From Rhizobium mayense (GTDB taxonomy: Bacteria; Pseudomonadota; Alphaproteobacteria; Rhizobiales; Rhizobiaceae), in assembly GCF_030272705.1 (NCBI RefSeq), contig NZ_JARFYM010000015.1:1-64000 (forward strand): a DNA stretch of 64,000 nucleotides, read 5' to 3'. Position numbers and translations under genes: made by a program. Below are positions 52,444 to 62,325 of the stretch, piece after piece (positions within the stretch are counted from its first letter, which is position 1; every line of letters starts with the position of its first letter). A model generated the notes under the pieces. It was not told the DNA's origin. It was given only the letters and a program-made list of their open reading frames with translations, and ran no database searches.

Positions 52444-54549
52444 ATGATGACCGTATTGGGCTGTATTGTCGGCAAACATAATATCTGGCTGGTGATCGTT
52501 GCAGCAGTTGTATGCATCGCGGGATCCTGGGTTATCATCCGCCTGTTCGACCGGGCAGCCAGCACGACAGGCGCGCAGCGGATCGGGTGGCATCTTCTGA
52601 CGACGGCAGCGGCCGGCTCCGCGATCTGGTGCACGCACTTCATCGCAATGCTGGCCTATTATCCGGATGCGCCGGTGAGCTTCGATCCGGTCATGACCAT
52701 TGTGTCGCTATTGGTCGCCATGGTCGGTGTTCAACTGGGCCTTGTTGTGGCAGCGAGCGGCCTCACGGGGCTGGCACCTACCGTGGGAGGGGGTATCGTC
52801 GGTCTTGCGATCGTCGCGATGCACTATACCGGCATGATGGCCTACCGCGTGCAGGGCATCGTCTCGTGGGACCGGTCCTACCTCGCGGCGTCGATCTTCC
52901 TCTCTGTCGTATTTTCTGGTTTGGCCCTGCATTTCGCGATGCGCCGCGTCTCCCGGAACGATAAATATATCGCGATGGGCTTTCTCGTTCTGGCGATCGT
53001 CAGCCTGCATTTCACTGGAATGACGGCTTTCCGCGTTTCTCCGATGCTGATCGACGGCTCTTTTTCGAACCCAGCCGCCCTGCAGGCGCTTGCACTGGCC
53101 GTTGCCGGGGTTGCGTTAATCATCGTCGGTGCAGGGCTTGCCAGCTATCTTATCGATTCCAGCATGCGCGCGGAATCGTATGAACGACTTCGGCACATGG
53201 CCATGAATGATAATTTGACCAGCCTGCCGAACAGGGCAAGCTTCAACGATCATCTCGATCATGAACTCCGTATCGCGGACGAAACGGGAGGTAAGGTTGC
53301 TCTGATTGGCATTGATCTCGACCGCTTCAAAGAGATTAACGATCTTCGTGGCCATGCCGCCGGCGACGAGGTGTTAAAGATCCTCGCGCGGCGCATGAGC
53401 AATCTTCTGGGTGACGGCGAATTCGCTTCCCGGCTCGGCGGCGATGAATTTGCTGCTGTTTACCGCATGCAGCACCAGGCCGGCCTTGCCGATTTTCTGG
53501 CGCGTCTCGAAGCCGCTCTCTTCAAGCCCATTCGGCTCGATGATTATGAGGTCGTCCCGGGAGCCAGCATTGGCGTTGCCCTCTACCCCGATAATGCCGA
53601 CAACAAAGAGGCCTTGATCAATAACGCAGACCTCGCCATGTACCGCGCCAAGACGGACATCACGCGCGCGGTTTGCCTCTACGAGCAATCAATGGATGAA
53701 ATCGTCAGAGCGCGCAGGACCCTGGCAAGCGAGCTTCGGCAAGCAATCGAAAACAACCAATTGGATATTCATTACCAGGTACAGACGTCCATCTCGACCG
53801 GCGAAGTCTGCGGATATGAGGCCCTCCTTCGCTGGGAGCATACGCAACATGGATTCATTCCACCTTCGGAGTTCATCCCGCTGGCGGAGGAAAATGGCCT
53901 GATCCAGCAAATGGGGGAATGGGTGCTGCGAACCGCTTGTACCAAGGCGGCGTCCTGGGACCCTCCGTATAAGGTTGCCGTCAATCTTTCCCCGGTTCAA
54001 TTCGCGCATGGCGATCTGCCGAAGCTCGTCCTCGAAATCCTGATTGAAACGGGACTGCCAGCAGATCGACTGGAACTGGAACTGACGGAATCGACCATCT
54101 TCGCCGATCGGGAGCGCTCACTACATATGCTGCGCCAGATCAAGGCACTCGGCGTCAGCATCGCTCTTGACGATTTCGGGACGGGGTATTCGTCGCTCGA
54201 CACGCTGCGCTCCTTCCCCTTCGACAAGATCAAGCTCGATCGCTCGTTCATGAGCGAAATCGAATCCAATCCGCAGGCCAAGGCGATCATTCGCGCTGTG
54301 CTGGCTCTCGGCAAGAGCCTAGATATTCCGGTGCTGGCGGAAGGCATCGAGACGCATGGCCAACTTGCGCTTTTGAGCGCGGAAGGCTGTGATGAGGCAC
54401 AGGGATATTTGCTGGGCCGCCCCGTACCTCTGAACCAGATCGTCACCAGCGGCCAAATCACCCTGACGGGTTCGGAGCTTTTGGGAAAAACGGCCACGGC
54501 AAAGCCTCTGGAGGAACCGGCGGTTCATTCTGCTGCCCATTCGGCCTGA
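52444..54549 (+). CDS. MHYT-GGDEF-EAL membrane protein (c-di-GMP turnover)
   Basis: This 701-residue inner-membrane protein has an N-terminal MHYT sensor of about seven spans with three MHYT-type motifs (WCTHFIAM, AMHYTGMMAY, LHFTGMTAF), proposed to bind copper or sense a gas, then GGDEF and EAL domains. The GGDEF loop RLGGDEFAAVY (residues ~330) and the EAL signature YEALLRW (~residue 458), plus DDFGTGYSSL and KIKLDRSFM, are intact, so both synthesis and hydrolysis of c-di-GMP are possible. It is not in an operon with its neighbours. Confidence 0.92.
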   Translation: MMTVLGCIVGKHNIWLVIVAAVVCIAGSWVIIRLFDRAASTTGAQRIGWHLLTTAAAGSAIWCTHFIAMLAYYPDAPVSFDPVMTIVSLLVAMVGVQLGLVVAASGLTGLAPTVGGGIVGLAIVAMHYTGMMAYRVQGIVSWDRSYLAASIFLSVVFSGLALHFAMRRVSRNDKYIAMGFLVLAIVSLHFTGMTAFRVSPMLIDGSFSNPAALQALALAVAGVALIIVGAGLASYLIDSSMRAESYERLRHMAMNDNLTSLPNRASFNDHLDHELRIADETGGKVALIGIDLDRFKEINDLRGHAAGDEVLKILARRMSNLLGDGEFASRLGGDEFAAVYRMQHQAGLADFLARLEAALFKPIRLDDYEVVPGASIGVALYPDNADNKEALINNADLAMYRAKTDITRAVCLYEQSMDEIVRARRTLASELRQAIENNQLDIHYQVQTSISTGEVCGYEALLRWEHTQHGFIPPSEFIPLAEENGLIQQMGEWVLRTACTKAASWDPPYKVAVNLSPVQFAHGDLPKLVLEILIETGLPADRLELELTESTIFADRERSLHMLRQIKALGVSIALDDFGTGYSSLDTLRSFPFDKIKLDRSFMSEIESNPQAKAIIRAVLALGKSLDIPVLAEGIETHGQLALLSAEGCDEAQGYLLGRPVPLNQIVTSGQITLTGSELLGKTATAKPLEEPAVHSAAHSA

Positions 54550-54789
54550 TCTCGGAGAGAACAGGCGGACAAATAAGCCGACCACCTCACTCTTAACAAA
54601 CGCCGAGGTTGACCTTATCTGCCTTTGAATACACCGTGTGCGAAGGCGATATACCTTCGCGCATCGGTTTACAAAATCGATGGTCGAGGTCAATTGTCGT
54701 TCCAGAGACACGACAACAGGCGTATATTCTCCGCTTCGGCGCGGATCATTGCGCGCCAGCAAAGAGCAAGTATTCGTGGGGTATGGGTA

Positions 54790-56052
54790 ATGCAACTTTC
54801 ACCAGAAGCGGCAGTCGGATCGCATGTCGAGAGCCCGGGAAGCTGGCCAACAAGGCGGAGTGCGATCCTCGATTGGTTGGTGCATGATACCCGCGAACAG
54901 CGCTTCATCGACAATATTCTCGTGGACCTGTGCGAGAGGTTGCGGGCGGCGGGCGTCCCTGTCGGTAGGGCGACGCTGCATTTCAGAACCCTTCATCCGC
55001 AATGGCTCGGTGCACGAATTCTCTGGCGCACGGGGCTTAGGGAGGCCAATCTCAGCACATTCAGCTATGGCGTCGAGACGACGCCGCAGTTTCTGGCGAG
55101 CCCGATCAACGAGATTTTCAACGGCGCCACGGAGGTTCGCCAAAACCTTGAAAACCTGGATGACACCGATCGGCCGGCCTACCCGCTATACCAGGAAATG
55201 CATGCCGAAGGATTGACCGATTACATCGCCTGGCCGATCTTCCACACCCTCGGCAAGCGCCACATCGTCACCTTTGCCGCCGATGTACCGGGCGGTTTTA
55301 CCGAAGAGCATATCTGCTTCCTGAAGGATCTGTTGCCTGCACTGACGCTCGTGAGCGAGATCAGGCTGAAGAACATCTTGGCCCGGACGCTTCTGCGCAC
55401 CTATGTGGGACCCCATGCCAGCGAGCAGATCCTTGCCGGCGCGACCACCCGCGGCAGCGGCACCACCGTCGGCGCGGCCATCCTCATCTGCGATCTGCGC
55501 GATTTCACGACGATTTCGGACATGTGGCCGCGCGACGATGTGATCGATCTCCTGAACGGCTATTTCGACGCGATGTCGGAGCCGATCGAGAAACATGGCG
55601 GCGAGATCCTCAAATTCATGGGTGACGGACTGCTGGCGATTTTTCCGCTGAGCGACCCCAAGGCTTGTTCGAATCTTCTGCAAGCGATCAGCGAAGCGGA
55701 GGCGGCGGTCGACGCGCTGAATGAGGAAAACAGTCGGAATGGCCGTGAGGTGCTGCGCTATGGCGTCGGCGTGCATGTCGGTGACGTGATGTATGGCAAC
55801 ATCGGATCCCGCAGCCGCCTCGACTTCACGGTCATCGGGCCGGCCGTCAATGTGGCATCGCGCCTGGAGACGCTGACCAAGGAGGTCAAACGGCCCGTGC
55901 TGTTGTCCAAGGCCTTCGTCGAGATGGCAGGCTGTGAGGTCGCGATGGAAAGCCTCGGTGCCTTCCCTCTCAAGGGCCTTGGCGAACCCGTCGACGTCTT
56001 CGCTTTCGCGGCGAATGGAAATAGCGTGGCACGTCAGAAAGCCCGATCGTAA
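54790..56052 (+). CDS. Class III adenylate/guanylate cyclase
   Basis: The 420-residue cytosolic protein has a ~220-residue N-terminal sensor-like region without a clear family and a C-terminal class III cyclase domain. Metal-binding Asp residues are in ICDLRDFT and FMGDGLLAIF, the base-recognition Asp in RLDFTVIG, and the transition-state Asn/Arg in AVNVASRLE, so it should be active, most likely on ATP. The ATG at 54790 follows a G-rich sequence. The rhizobial group often has many such cyclases. Confidence 0.85.
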   Translation: MQLSPEAAVGSHVESPGSWPTRRSAILDWLVHDTREQRFIDNILVDLCERLRAAGVPVGRATLHFRTLHPQWLGARILWRTGLREANLSTFSYGVETTPQFLASPINEIFNGATEVRQNLENLDDTDRPAYPLYQEMHAEGLTDYIAWPIFHTLGKRHIVTFAADVPGGFTEEHICFLKDLLPALTLVSEIRLKNILARTLLRTYVGPHASEQILAGATTRGSGTTVGAAILICDLRDFTTISDMWPRDDVIDLLNGYFDAMSEPIEKHGGEILKFMGDGLLAIFPLSDPKACSNLLQAISEAEAAVDALNEENSRNGREVLRYGVGVHVGDVMYGNIGSRSRLDFTVIGPAVNVASRLETLTKEVKRPVLLSKAFVEMAGCEVAMESLGAFPLKGLGEPVDVFAFAANGNSVARQKARS

Positions 56053-56300
56053 TACCGACGGCGGGACGAACGCTCCATCCAATTGTCGTACGTTGACGTG
56101 GTTAACGCTGATCGCAAAACGTGAAGCGTCCGATGGCGGTCGGACCTTGCGTAAGCGCTTATATTATGATCGTGATAATTATGGTAGCCGCCTCAATTTT
56201 CTGGGATCGTTCTGTGATGACAGGCGTTAGTTAGAGCCGACTTCAATGGCTCGACGAGTGGGCGCCCTACGCCCCGAATACTCTGACAAGGAGAGGAAAG

Positions 56301-56819
56301 ATGAAAAAATTACTCACCATGGCATTTTCAGCAGCGGCGTTGATCGTCACCGGCGCGGCGGCCACGCGTGCGGCCGATTTGCAGAAAGCCTACGAGGAAC
56401 CGGACCAGCGCAACGGCGTGAAGATCGGTTACCTCACTTGCGATATCGGCGGCGGTGTCGGGTATGTTCTCGGATCGGCGAAGGAAGTCGATTGTGTTTT
56501 CCGTTCGTCCGTCGGAAGAGAGCGCATAGACCACTACAACGGCGCCATCAGAAAATTGGGCGTCGATCTCGGCTTCACGACCGGCAGCCGTCTTGTCTGG
56601 CTCGTCTTCGCGCCGACAGCCGGCTATCATCATGGTGCATTGAGCGGCCTTTATACGGGCATTACCGCCGAGGCGACCGTCGGCGCGGGCGTTGGTGCCA
56701 ACATTCTTCTTGGCGGTTCCTCGGGCTCTGTCCATCTCCAGCTAATCAGCGTGACCGGCCAGCTCGGGCTCAATGTTGCTGCTACCGGTACGTCGGTGAC
56801 GCTGACCGCGATAAACTAG
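56301..56819 (+). CDS. DUF992 family exported protein
   Basis: The 172-residue protein has a signal peptide (hydrophobic core ~residues 8-20, cleavage near TRAAD) and a DUF992 domain: KIGYLTCDIGGGVGYVLGSAKEVDCVF near the start, GRERIDHYNGAIRKLGVDLGF, and a Gly/Val-rich hydrophobic end. The family is widespread in Rhizobiales with unknown function. AAGGAGAGG precedes the ATG. A hairpin follows its stop. Confidence 0.8.
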   Translation: MKKLLTMAFSAAALIVTGAAATRAADLQKAYEEPDQRNGVKIGYLTCDIGGGVGYVLGSAKEVDCVFRSSVGRERIDHYNGAIRKLGVDLGFTTGSRLVWLVFAPTAGYHHGALSGLYTGITAEATVGAGVGANILLGGSSGSVHLQLISVTGQLGLNVAATGTSVTLTAIN

Positions 56820-56837
56820 CATATCTCCGGTACCAAT

Positions 56838-56878
56838 CCCGCGGGCGTGCCTTGCTTCCCAGCAGATACGCCCACGGG
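56838..56878. terminator. Hairpin between convergent genes
   Basis: CCCGCGGGCGT (56838-56848) pairs with ACGCCCACGGG (56868-56878) with one mismatch around a 19-base loop, between the DUF992 gene and the convergent cyclase-ATPase gene. It lacks a clear T run, so terminator function is likely but not certain. Confidence 0.5.
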
Positions 56879-56893
56879 ACGTTTACACTTGGC

Positions 56894-59800
56894 TCACGCG
56901 TTCAATCCCTGGATCCGATCGAGGCTTTCCAGCGCCTTCGCCTCCCAGGTTCGTGCTTCCTGCTGGCGGGCGAATTCGACGGCTTTGGACAAACAGTCCT
57001 CCGCCTCGCCCTGCGCTGAATTTGCACGTGACAAAGCTTCGCCCTTCAAGCGCAACAGCTCGGCCGTGAAATAGTTCTCGCCGGTATTGGCGACCAGTTC
57101 CAGGGCTTGGTTCAGGGTGGCCAAGCAACCGTCGAGATCTCCCGATCGCAGATAGCAATCGGCAAGCAAGCCGAGATAACAGGACTTGTCGGTTTCCTGC
57201 TCTCCCAAGTTGTCGCAGGTATGTCGCATCTTTGCGAGGCCCGACAAGTTGTTGTCCAATCGCACCATGAGCCATCCGTGGAAGAAGTAGGCCATGTTCT
57301 GCCACATGCGAAAGCCATTTTCTTCGGCAAGAACGGACAGTTCGTCGACCATGCGGCGCAGCGGCTTAGTATCCTCACGGAATGCGTGGAGGATGCAGCC
57401 GTTGCCAAGGTAGGCCGCAAGCCTATAGGCGGAATGCCGACGCGCATCAGCCTCAGCGGCGCGATACAACTCGATGGCTTCGCGCTCCAAGCCAATCAGT
57501 TGTAATGTCCATGCAAGATACGACATCGCCATGCTTGGAAAATCGCTGCCGATTTCGTCGGCATCTGCGATATGGCGAAGTGCCGCTTCGAGATATTCGC
57601 GCGCCTGTGTGAAGTGGCCTTGTGCAAAGAGGCTCATGCCCTTGAACTGCATCCCGAGAACGGCCGCCCGGAGGCTGCCGCGATTTCTACCGATATCGAT
57701 CAACTGTTCGCTCGCCCAGAGCGCGTCTGCAAAGCGGGCGGAATTGAAGGCGGTGCCGAAGATACCGTCGAGCGCGCGTATCGGCGCCTGGGTATCCCCC
57801 AGTTCCTCGCTGAGCCGCAGGACATTGCGGTAGGCTGCGCCACCTCCGGCGGTCACATAACCGAATGTCGCGTAAAGCACGTCGCCGCGCTCCAGTTCAA
57901 GACGAAGCTCCTTGCGATTGCGCTCGGCCGAGGCCGGCAGTTTAGCCAGGCACTCCAGGCCATTTGCGAACATGGTCGCAGCCTCCACCTTGGCCCAGGT
58001 CTTGCCGACGTTGAGACCAGCGGCAAGCCAACAATCAGCAGCGCGTTCGAACAGCCCCGCTTCCGCAAAATGTTGGGCCAGAACTTCCGGATGTTCCGCC
58101 GCAAGCTTCGGATGCACCTGCTCGATAGCTTCCGCAACTTTTCCGTGAAGTTCGCGGCACCGTTCGCGCAATAAGGTATCGCGTGCAGATTCCTGTAAAA
58201 GCGAGTGAGCAAATGCGTAGTTCTGGCCGCCGGTCGACGGCTGCCGGATGACGATGTCCGATTCAACGAGTCGCCGAAGTGTTGGATCGAGGGCGGGTGG
58301 TGCGACACCGCAAAGATGGGCGACGAGCTTTGCGTCGAATTCGCGTCCCACCACGGCCGCAATCTGGGCGACCGCCTTTGCCGGGCCGATCTTGTCAAGA
58401 CGCGAAAGCAGCGACGATTGAAGGGAGCTGGGCACGGCGAGTGTCGCCGTCCGCGGATCCGGCACTTCGCCACTGTCTGAGTGACCCGTTGCCAGCACCG
58501 CGCGGGTCAGTTCCTCCACGAAAAGTGGAACGCCTTCCGCCTTTGCCAAAAGCGACAGGCTCGTCTCGTCGGACAGGCTTTTGCCTTCGTCAATATGGCG
58601 AACGAGCATTTCGGCTTCGTCGCTGCTCAGCCTTTCCAAGCCTATCTTGGATAAGGTCTCCGGTTCTGCGCCATTGCTGAGCGACTTCTCGCGAGAGGTG
58701 ATCAGGATCAGCATCGGAAAGGAGACGGCTTCTCCGATGAGCATTCCGACAACCTCGCGCGAGGAAGGGTCGATCCAATGCTCGTCTTCGATCACCAGCA
58801 GCACCGGGCTGATGCGAGAAACATGATGAAGCCAGTCGATCAGAATCCTGTGCGACACGTCCCGTTGGCGCAGTGGCGTCAATTCGGTAGCCGGATAACG
58901 TGTCTGGTCCACTGATAGCAGATCGGCGAAAATGGGCAACGAGCTCGAAATCGGAACCTCGCTGAGCGAAAGGACGGCCTCGAGCTTATCCAAGGTTACG
59001 TCCGACGCGTCGTCGGCATCGATGCCGGCGTAACGCTTAAGTAGGCTGAGGAATGGAAAGAGCGCGCTGTTTGAGTAGGCGCTGGAACACTGAAGTGTCA
59101 GTACCGTGCATTGTGGGATCTGTCGCTGAACCTCGAAAACCAGCCGCGACTTGCCGATTCCCGGTTCACCAGAGATCAGAAGCGCATGGCCGCGATTCTC
59201 GGAAATCACCTCCCGCCACAGCCCAAGGACGCGCGTCATTTCCTCCTGGCGGTCCACAAGTTCCGTCAGTCGCGTTCTTTTTGCAAAGCGATTTTGCAGA
59301 TCCTTGGCCTTCTCGGCGCGCCAGATCTGCACCGGCGAGGAAAACCCTTTGAGAGATTGCGGCCCAAGATCCGTAAACTCGAATGCGCCTGCCGTCGTCT
59401 CATAGGTCTTCTGATCGGTCAGTATGGTCTGCGGTTCAGCCAGCGTCTGCAGCCTCTGCGCCAGATTGGGGATCGAACCGAGAGCGACGGTCGAGACGCC
59501 CGCAGGCGCCCCCACGAAATCTCCGACCACCACCAGTCCGCTTGCTATGCCGATCCGCACGCGCAAGGGCAGTCCACGCGGCACCTCGATCTGCGGGACG
59601 ATCCGCAAAATATCGAAGGCGAGCCGCAGTGCGCGCTCGCCATCATCTTCTTCTGCGATCGGATATCCGAACAGGGCCTGGAATGCGTCGCCGATATAGT
59701 TCGCGGTGATGCCGTTATGGCTTTTTACGGCGCGCGCGCACGCCGTGAGATAGGTTTGGGTAAGTTCGGTGAAATCCTCCGGATCAAGCTGGGTGGCATA

Positions 59801-60064
59801 TTCGGTCGATCCGACGAGATCGCAGAACAATATGGTCAATTGCCGGCGTTCGACCGCCGGCGACGACAGCGCATGGCCATGTTCGCTATTCAGCAGCTTG
59901 ATGCCGGCCAGGATTTTTCGACGCGGGCCGAGAGGAATCCGCATCTCCTGCAGATCCTCTTCGGAGAGGAGGCGGAGGCTGTCGAAATCTATCTGGTTCT
60001 TCGCAAATATACCGACGAGATGATCGAGCCTCAGTTCACTCAGCCATTTCCTTATATTGTCCAT
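56894..60064 (-). CDS. SAM-cyclase-AAA ATPase-TPR regulator
   Basis: The ~1056-residue protein has an N-terminal SAM domain (WLSELRLDHLVGIFAKNQID), a class III cyclase domain (FCDLVGSTEY and the second metal motif NYIGDAFQALFGY), a P-loop ATPase region with Walker A SGEPGIGKSRLV and Walker B LLVIEDEHWID, and C-terminal TPR-like repeats. In the cyclase core the Lys normally preceding the second metal motif is Asn (ITANYIGDA), so base selection may be altered. Such proteins are common in rhizobia and their ligands are mostly unknown. I prefer the ATG at 60064 (GGGGGAA upstream) to the GTG at 60076. It follows the di-haem gene by about 105 bases. Confidence 0.85.
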   Translation of the reverse strand: MDNIRKWLSELRLDHLVGIFAKNQIDFDSLRLLSEEDLQEMRIPLGPRRKILAGIKLLNSEHGHALSSPAVERRQLTILFCDLVGSTEYATQLDPEDFTELTQTYLTACARAVKSHNGITANYIGDAFQALFGYPIAEEDDGERALRLAFDILRIVPQIEVPRGLPLRVRIGIASGLVVVGDFVGAPAGVSTVALGSIPNLAQRLQTLAEPQTILTDQKTYETTAGAFEFTDLGPQSLKGFSSPVQIWRAEKAKDLQNRFAKRTRLTELVDRQEEMTRVLGLWREVISENRGHALLISGEPGIGKSRLVFEVQRQIPQCTVLTLQCSSAYSNSALFPFLSLLKRYAGIDADDASDVTLDKLEAVLSLSEVPISSSLPIFADLLSVDQTRYPATELTPLRQRDVSHRILIDWLHHVSRISPVLLVIEDEHWIDPSSREVVGMLIGEAVSFPMLILITSREKSLSNGAEPETLSKIGLERLSSDEAEMLVRHIDEGKSLSDETSLSLLAKAEGVPLFVEELTRAVLATGHSDSGEVPDPRTATLAVPSSLQSSLLSRLDKIGPAKAVAQIAAVVGREFDAKLVAHLCGVAPPALDPTLRRLVESDIVIRQPSTGGQNYAFAHSLLQESARDTLLRERCRELHGKVAEAIEQVHPKLAAEHPEVLAQHFAEAGLFERAADCWLAAGLNVGKTWAKVEAATMFANGLECLAKLPASAERNRKELRLELERGDVLYATFGYVTAGGGAAYRNVLRLSEELGDTQAPIRALDGIFGTAFNSARFADALWASEQLIDIGRNRGSLRAAVLGMQFKGMSLFAQGHFTQAREYLEAALRHIADADEIGSDFPSMAMSYLAWTLQLIGLEREAIELYRAAEADARRHSAYRLAAYLGNGCILHAFREDTKPLRRMVDELSVLAEENGFRMWQNMAYFFHGWLMVRLDNNLSGLAKMRHTCDNLGEQETDKSCYLGLLADCYLRSGDLDGCLATLNQALELVANTGENYFTAELLRLKGEALSRANSAQGEAEDCLSKAVEFARQQEARTWEAKALESLDRIQGLNA

Positions 60065-60169
60065 GGCTTCCCCCACGCGAAACGCTACATGCCTGTGCCA
60101 CTTACCTTTACCCCACTTCCGAGCTTAGCATTCTTGACCGTCGTTCATAAGTTATTTCGAATATAAACT

Positions 60170-62287
60170 TCACGGGCGATCACACCGAATGTCGGCATAA
60201 AGCAGATACCCCTCATCCGCATATTTGACGCCGCTCTGATCGAAACAGAACCGCTTGGGAAGAATGCGGGCCAGATAGCGTCTGTTGCACTTGGCGGGCA
60301 GGTCCGCCCTAAATTCGCGCGGGGTCGCGGAAGGCGTCGGTTCGGTAAATCGCTTGTGGCCAAAGTAGGACATATTACCAACGAACAACGCTGTCCCGGA
60401 GGTACCCACATTGCCGACAACCGGATCGAAATTATCGTCTTTGGCTTCAACCACCGTCGGGTATTCGCTTGCCAAGGGGGCTTCACCCGATGACGGGATC
60501 GGAGTTGATTTAATCGCGATATTGAAGCGAACGTCATCCCGCTGCGGGACGCCACCGTACTCGTTGAGATAGCGCCAATTCAGACGGAGAATACGATCCG
60601 CGCCGGCTTCCTTTGTTGGCATCGGTAGCACCACGGACGAGATATCAGTGGGTTGAGAACGGTCTTCGCCCGATTGGGTGCTGGGGGCAGGGCAGGGCGT
60701 GAAGAGTGGACGGTAGTGACACTCTTCACCTCCAGCCTCCCAAATGCAGTTGCTCAATTGCCGCCAATCTTCTTCGCTAATCTCGCTTCCTCGCGCGGCA
60801 ACGTTGCCGCCATCGCGAGGTACCATCCACGGGTGGATCTTGCCTGGCCCCGACTGGCGAACCCACTCCGTTCGGTGTGCATTGATTTCGCTAAGTTTTA
60901 TCAGCTCGGCCCGGACGCTGACCACCTGTGTCCAGCTCGGGCTCGCGACCACGGGATCTCGGCCTACGGCATCTGCCGCGAAACGTTGCCCGGTCATCTG
61001 TGTCGTCAGTGTATGACATTCCGTGCAGTTTCCTGAGGGATCCCGGAACGTTTTTGCACGCGCGAGATCAGCGGTATAGGTCGCGGTATAGGCCGAACCG
61101 ATGACCCGAAATGGCAATTGCTCGCTGCGCGTCATCTTCGGGATATAGTCATCAAGGCTGAAGGCAGCGGCTCTCTCGCCCTTTGCTCCGCCCTGATATC
61201 CGATCCTGGCCAGGCCGATATTGGGGTCGATGACGTAGGGGCTCTTGTTGTCGTGGCATGCGGAACATTGGATTTGGAATGTAGGGTCGTAAAGCCTGGC
61301 GGCCGTTGCGCGACCGTTGACGTCGGCATACGAGCGGCCACCTGGAGGGATGAATGTCTGTGTCCAGTCGAAGTCGTGCCGATCCTTGCTTCCGTCAAAG
61401 AAGACGATTTCTCCACTCTGTCGATTAAAGCCGATCATCCCGAGCCGAGCGAATGTCGGATTTCCCTTTTGCCAGTAAGGCTCCGGATCGATTTCAAGAT
61501 GCGGGCTGGATTTCCGGCAAAGCGAGACCCATTCCACGCTTCCTGCCATTTTACGGCTCATGCGCGAATTCATACCGCAATAGGTAACATTACCCGCGAG
61601 CGAAGGCTTGTCGCAGGCGGCGATCTCGGTGCTCCACCGGACGATGTTGCCGGCGGTGTCCCGATGTTCGAATTGGAGGGGGCTCCCAGCAATACTCAAG
61701 TTTGGTTTCAGGTCTACGATATCCCCATCGATTTCTAAGGGTATGACCTTTGCTTCACCCTCGCTGCAATCGATATCCGGGATGGGGCCCAAAACGGATC
61801 GTGCCTCATCGCCGAATCTGGTGATGATGTCGGTGCTCGCAGAGGCCGGCTCCCAGAGAAAATCGCCGTTCCATCGATTGGCGATCTCCGCGAAGGAGAT
61901 CACCTCGGCAGGCGATGCGGTGGCAGCGGCGCTGACGACCTTGATATCGGTCTGGTCGATGTTTCCCCGGAACTGAGCCAGATGCCGGCAGCGTTGAAAG
62001 GCCTTCAGATCCTCAACGTAACGGCGATGTGCTTCGTCGTCAGGAAGCGCTTCTGCGAGCGGCTCCAATGGACGAGCAGGTGCGACACAGCCCGTCAACC
62101 GGTCGCACCGATCGTTGTCCGTGCATGCAGATGTATGCACAAGGCGGCCATCGCGGTGGGTCAGGCGCGTACCGAAACGATGGACTCGGCCCGCATCGAC
62201 GATGACCCACGCCGACAAGGCGGAGCCGGATAGTAGTAGGGCCGCGACGAGCAAAACGAGCGATGCAGAAACAACAGACCGCATCAT
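60170..62287 (-). CDS. Exported protein with two CxxCH haem-binding motifs
   Basis: The 705-residue protein has a signal peptide (hydrophobic residues ~7-26) and two c-type haem motifs, CSACH around residue 342 and CTECH around residue 422, so it may be a periplasmic di-haem protein. I recognise no enzyme family in the rest. The mature part contains many Asp, Gly and Pro segments without repeats. It lies 38 bases downstream of the SnoaL-like gene. Electron transfer or peroxide handling is possible; this is inference from the motifs. Confidence 0.7.
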   Translation of the reverse strand: MMRSVVSASLVLLVAALLLSGSALSAWVIVDAGRVHRFGTRLTHRDGRLVHTSACTDNDRCDRLTGCVAPARPLEPLAEALPDDEAHRRYVEDLKAFQRCRHLAQFRGNIDQTDIKVVSAAATASPAEVISFAEIANRWNGDFLWEPASASTDIITRFGDEARSVLGPIPDIDCSEGEAKVIPLEIDGDIVDLKPNLSIAGSPLQFEHRDTAGNIVRWSTEIAACDKPSLAGNVTYCGMNSRMSRKMAGSVEWVSLCRKSSPHLEIDPEPYWQKGNPTFARLGMIGFNRQSGEIVFFDGSKDRHDFDWTQTFIPPGGRSYADVNGRATAARLYDPTFQIQCSACHDNKSPYVIDPNIGLARIGYQGGAKGERAAAFSLDDYIPKMTRSEQLPFRVIGSAYTATYTADLARAKTFRDPSGNCTECHTLTTQMTGQRFAADAVGRDPVVASPSWTQVVSVRAELIKLSEINAHRTEWVRQSGPGKIHPWMVPRDGGNVAARGSEISEEDWRQLSNCIWEAGGEECHYRPLFTPCPAPSTQSGEDRSQPTDISSVVLPMPTKEAGADRILRLNWRYLNEYGGVPQRDDVRFNIAIKSTPIPSSGEAPLASEYPTVVEAKDDNFDPVVGNVGTSGTALFVGNMSYFGHKRFTEPTPSATPREFRADLPAKCNRRYLARILPKRFCFDQSGVKYADEGYLLYADIRCDRP

Positions 62288-62325
62288 CTACTCCGAGCTT
62301 CAAGGGCCGTGGACAGCAATCACTT

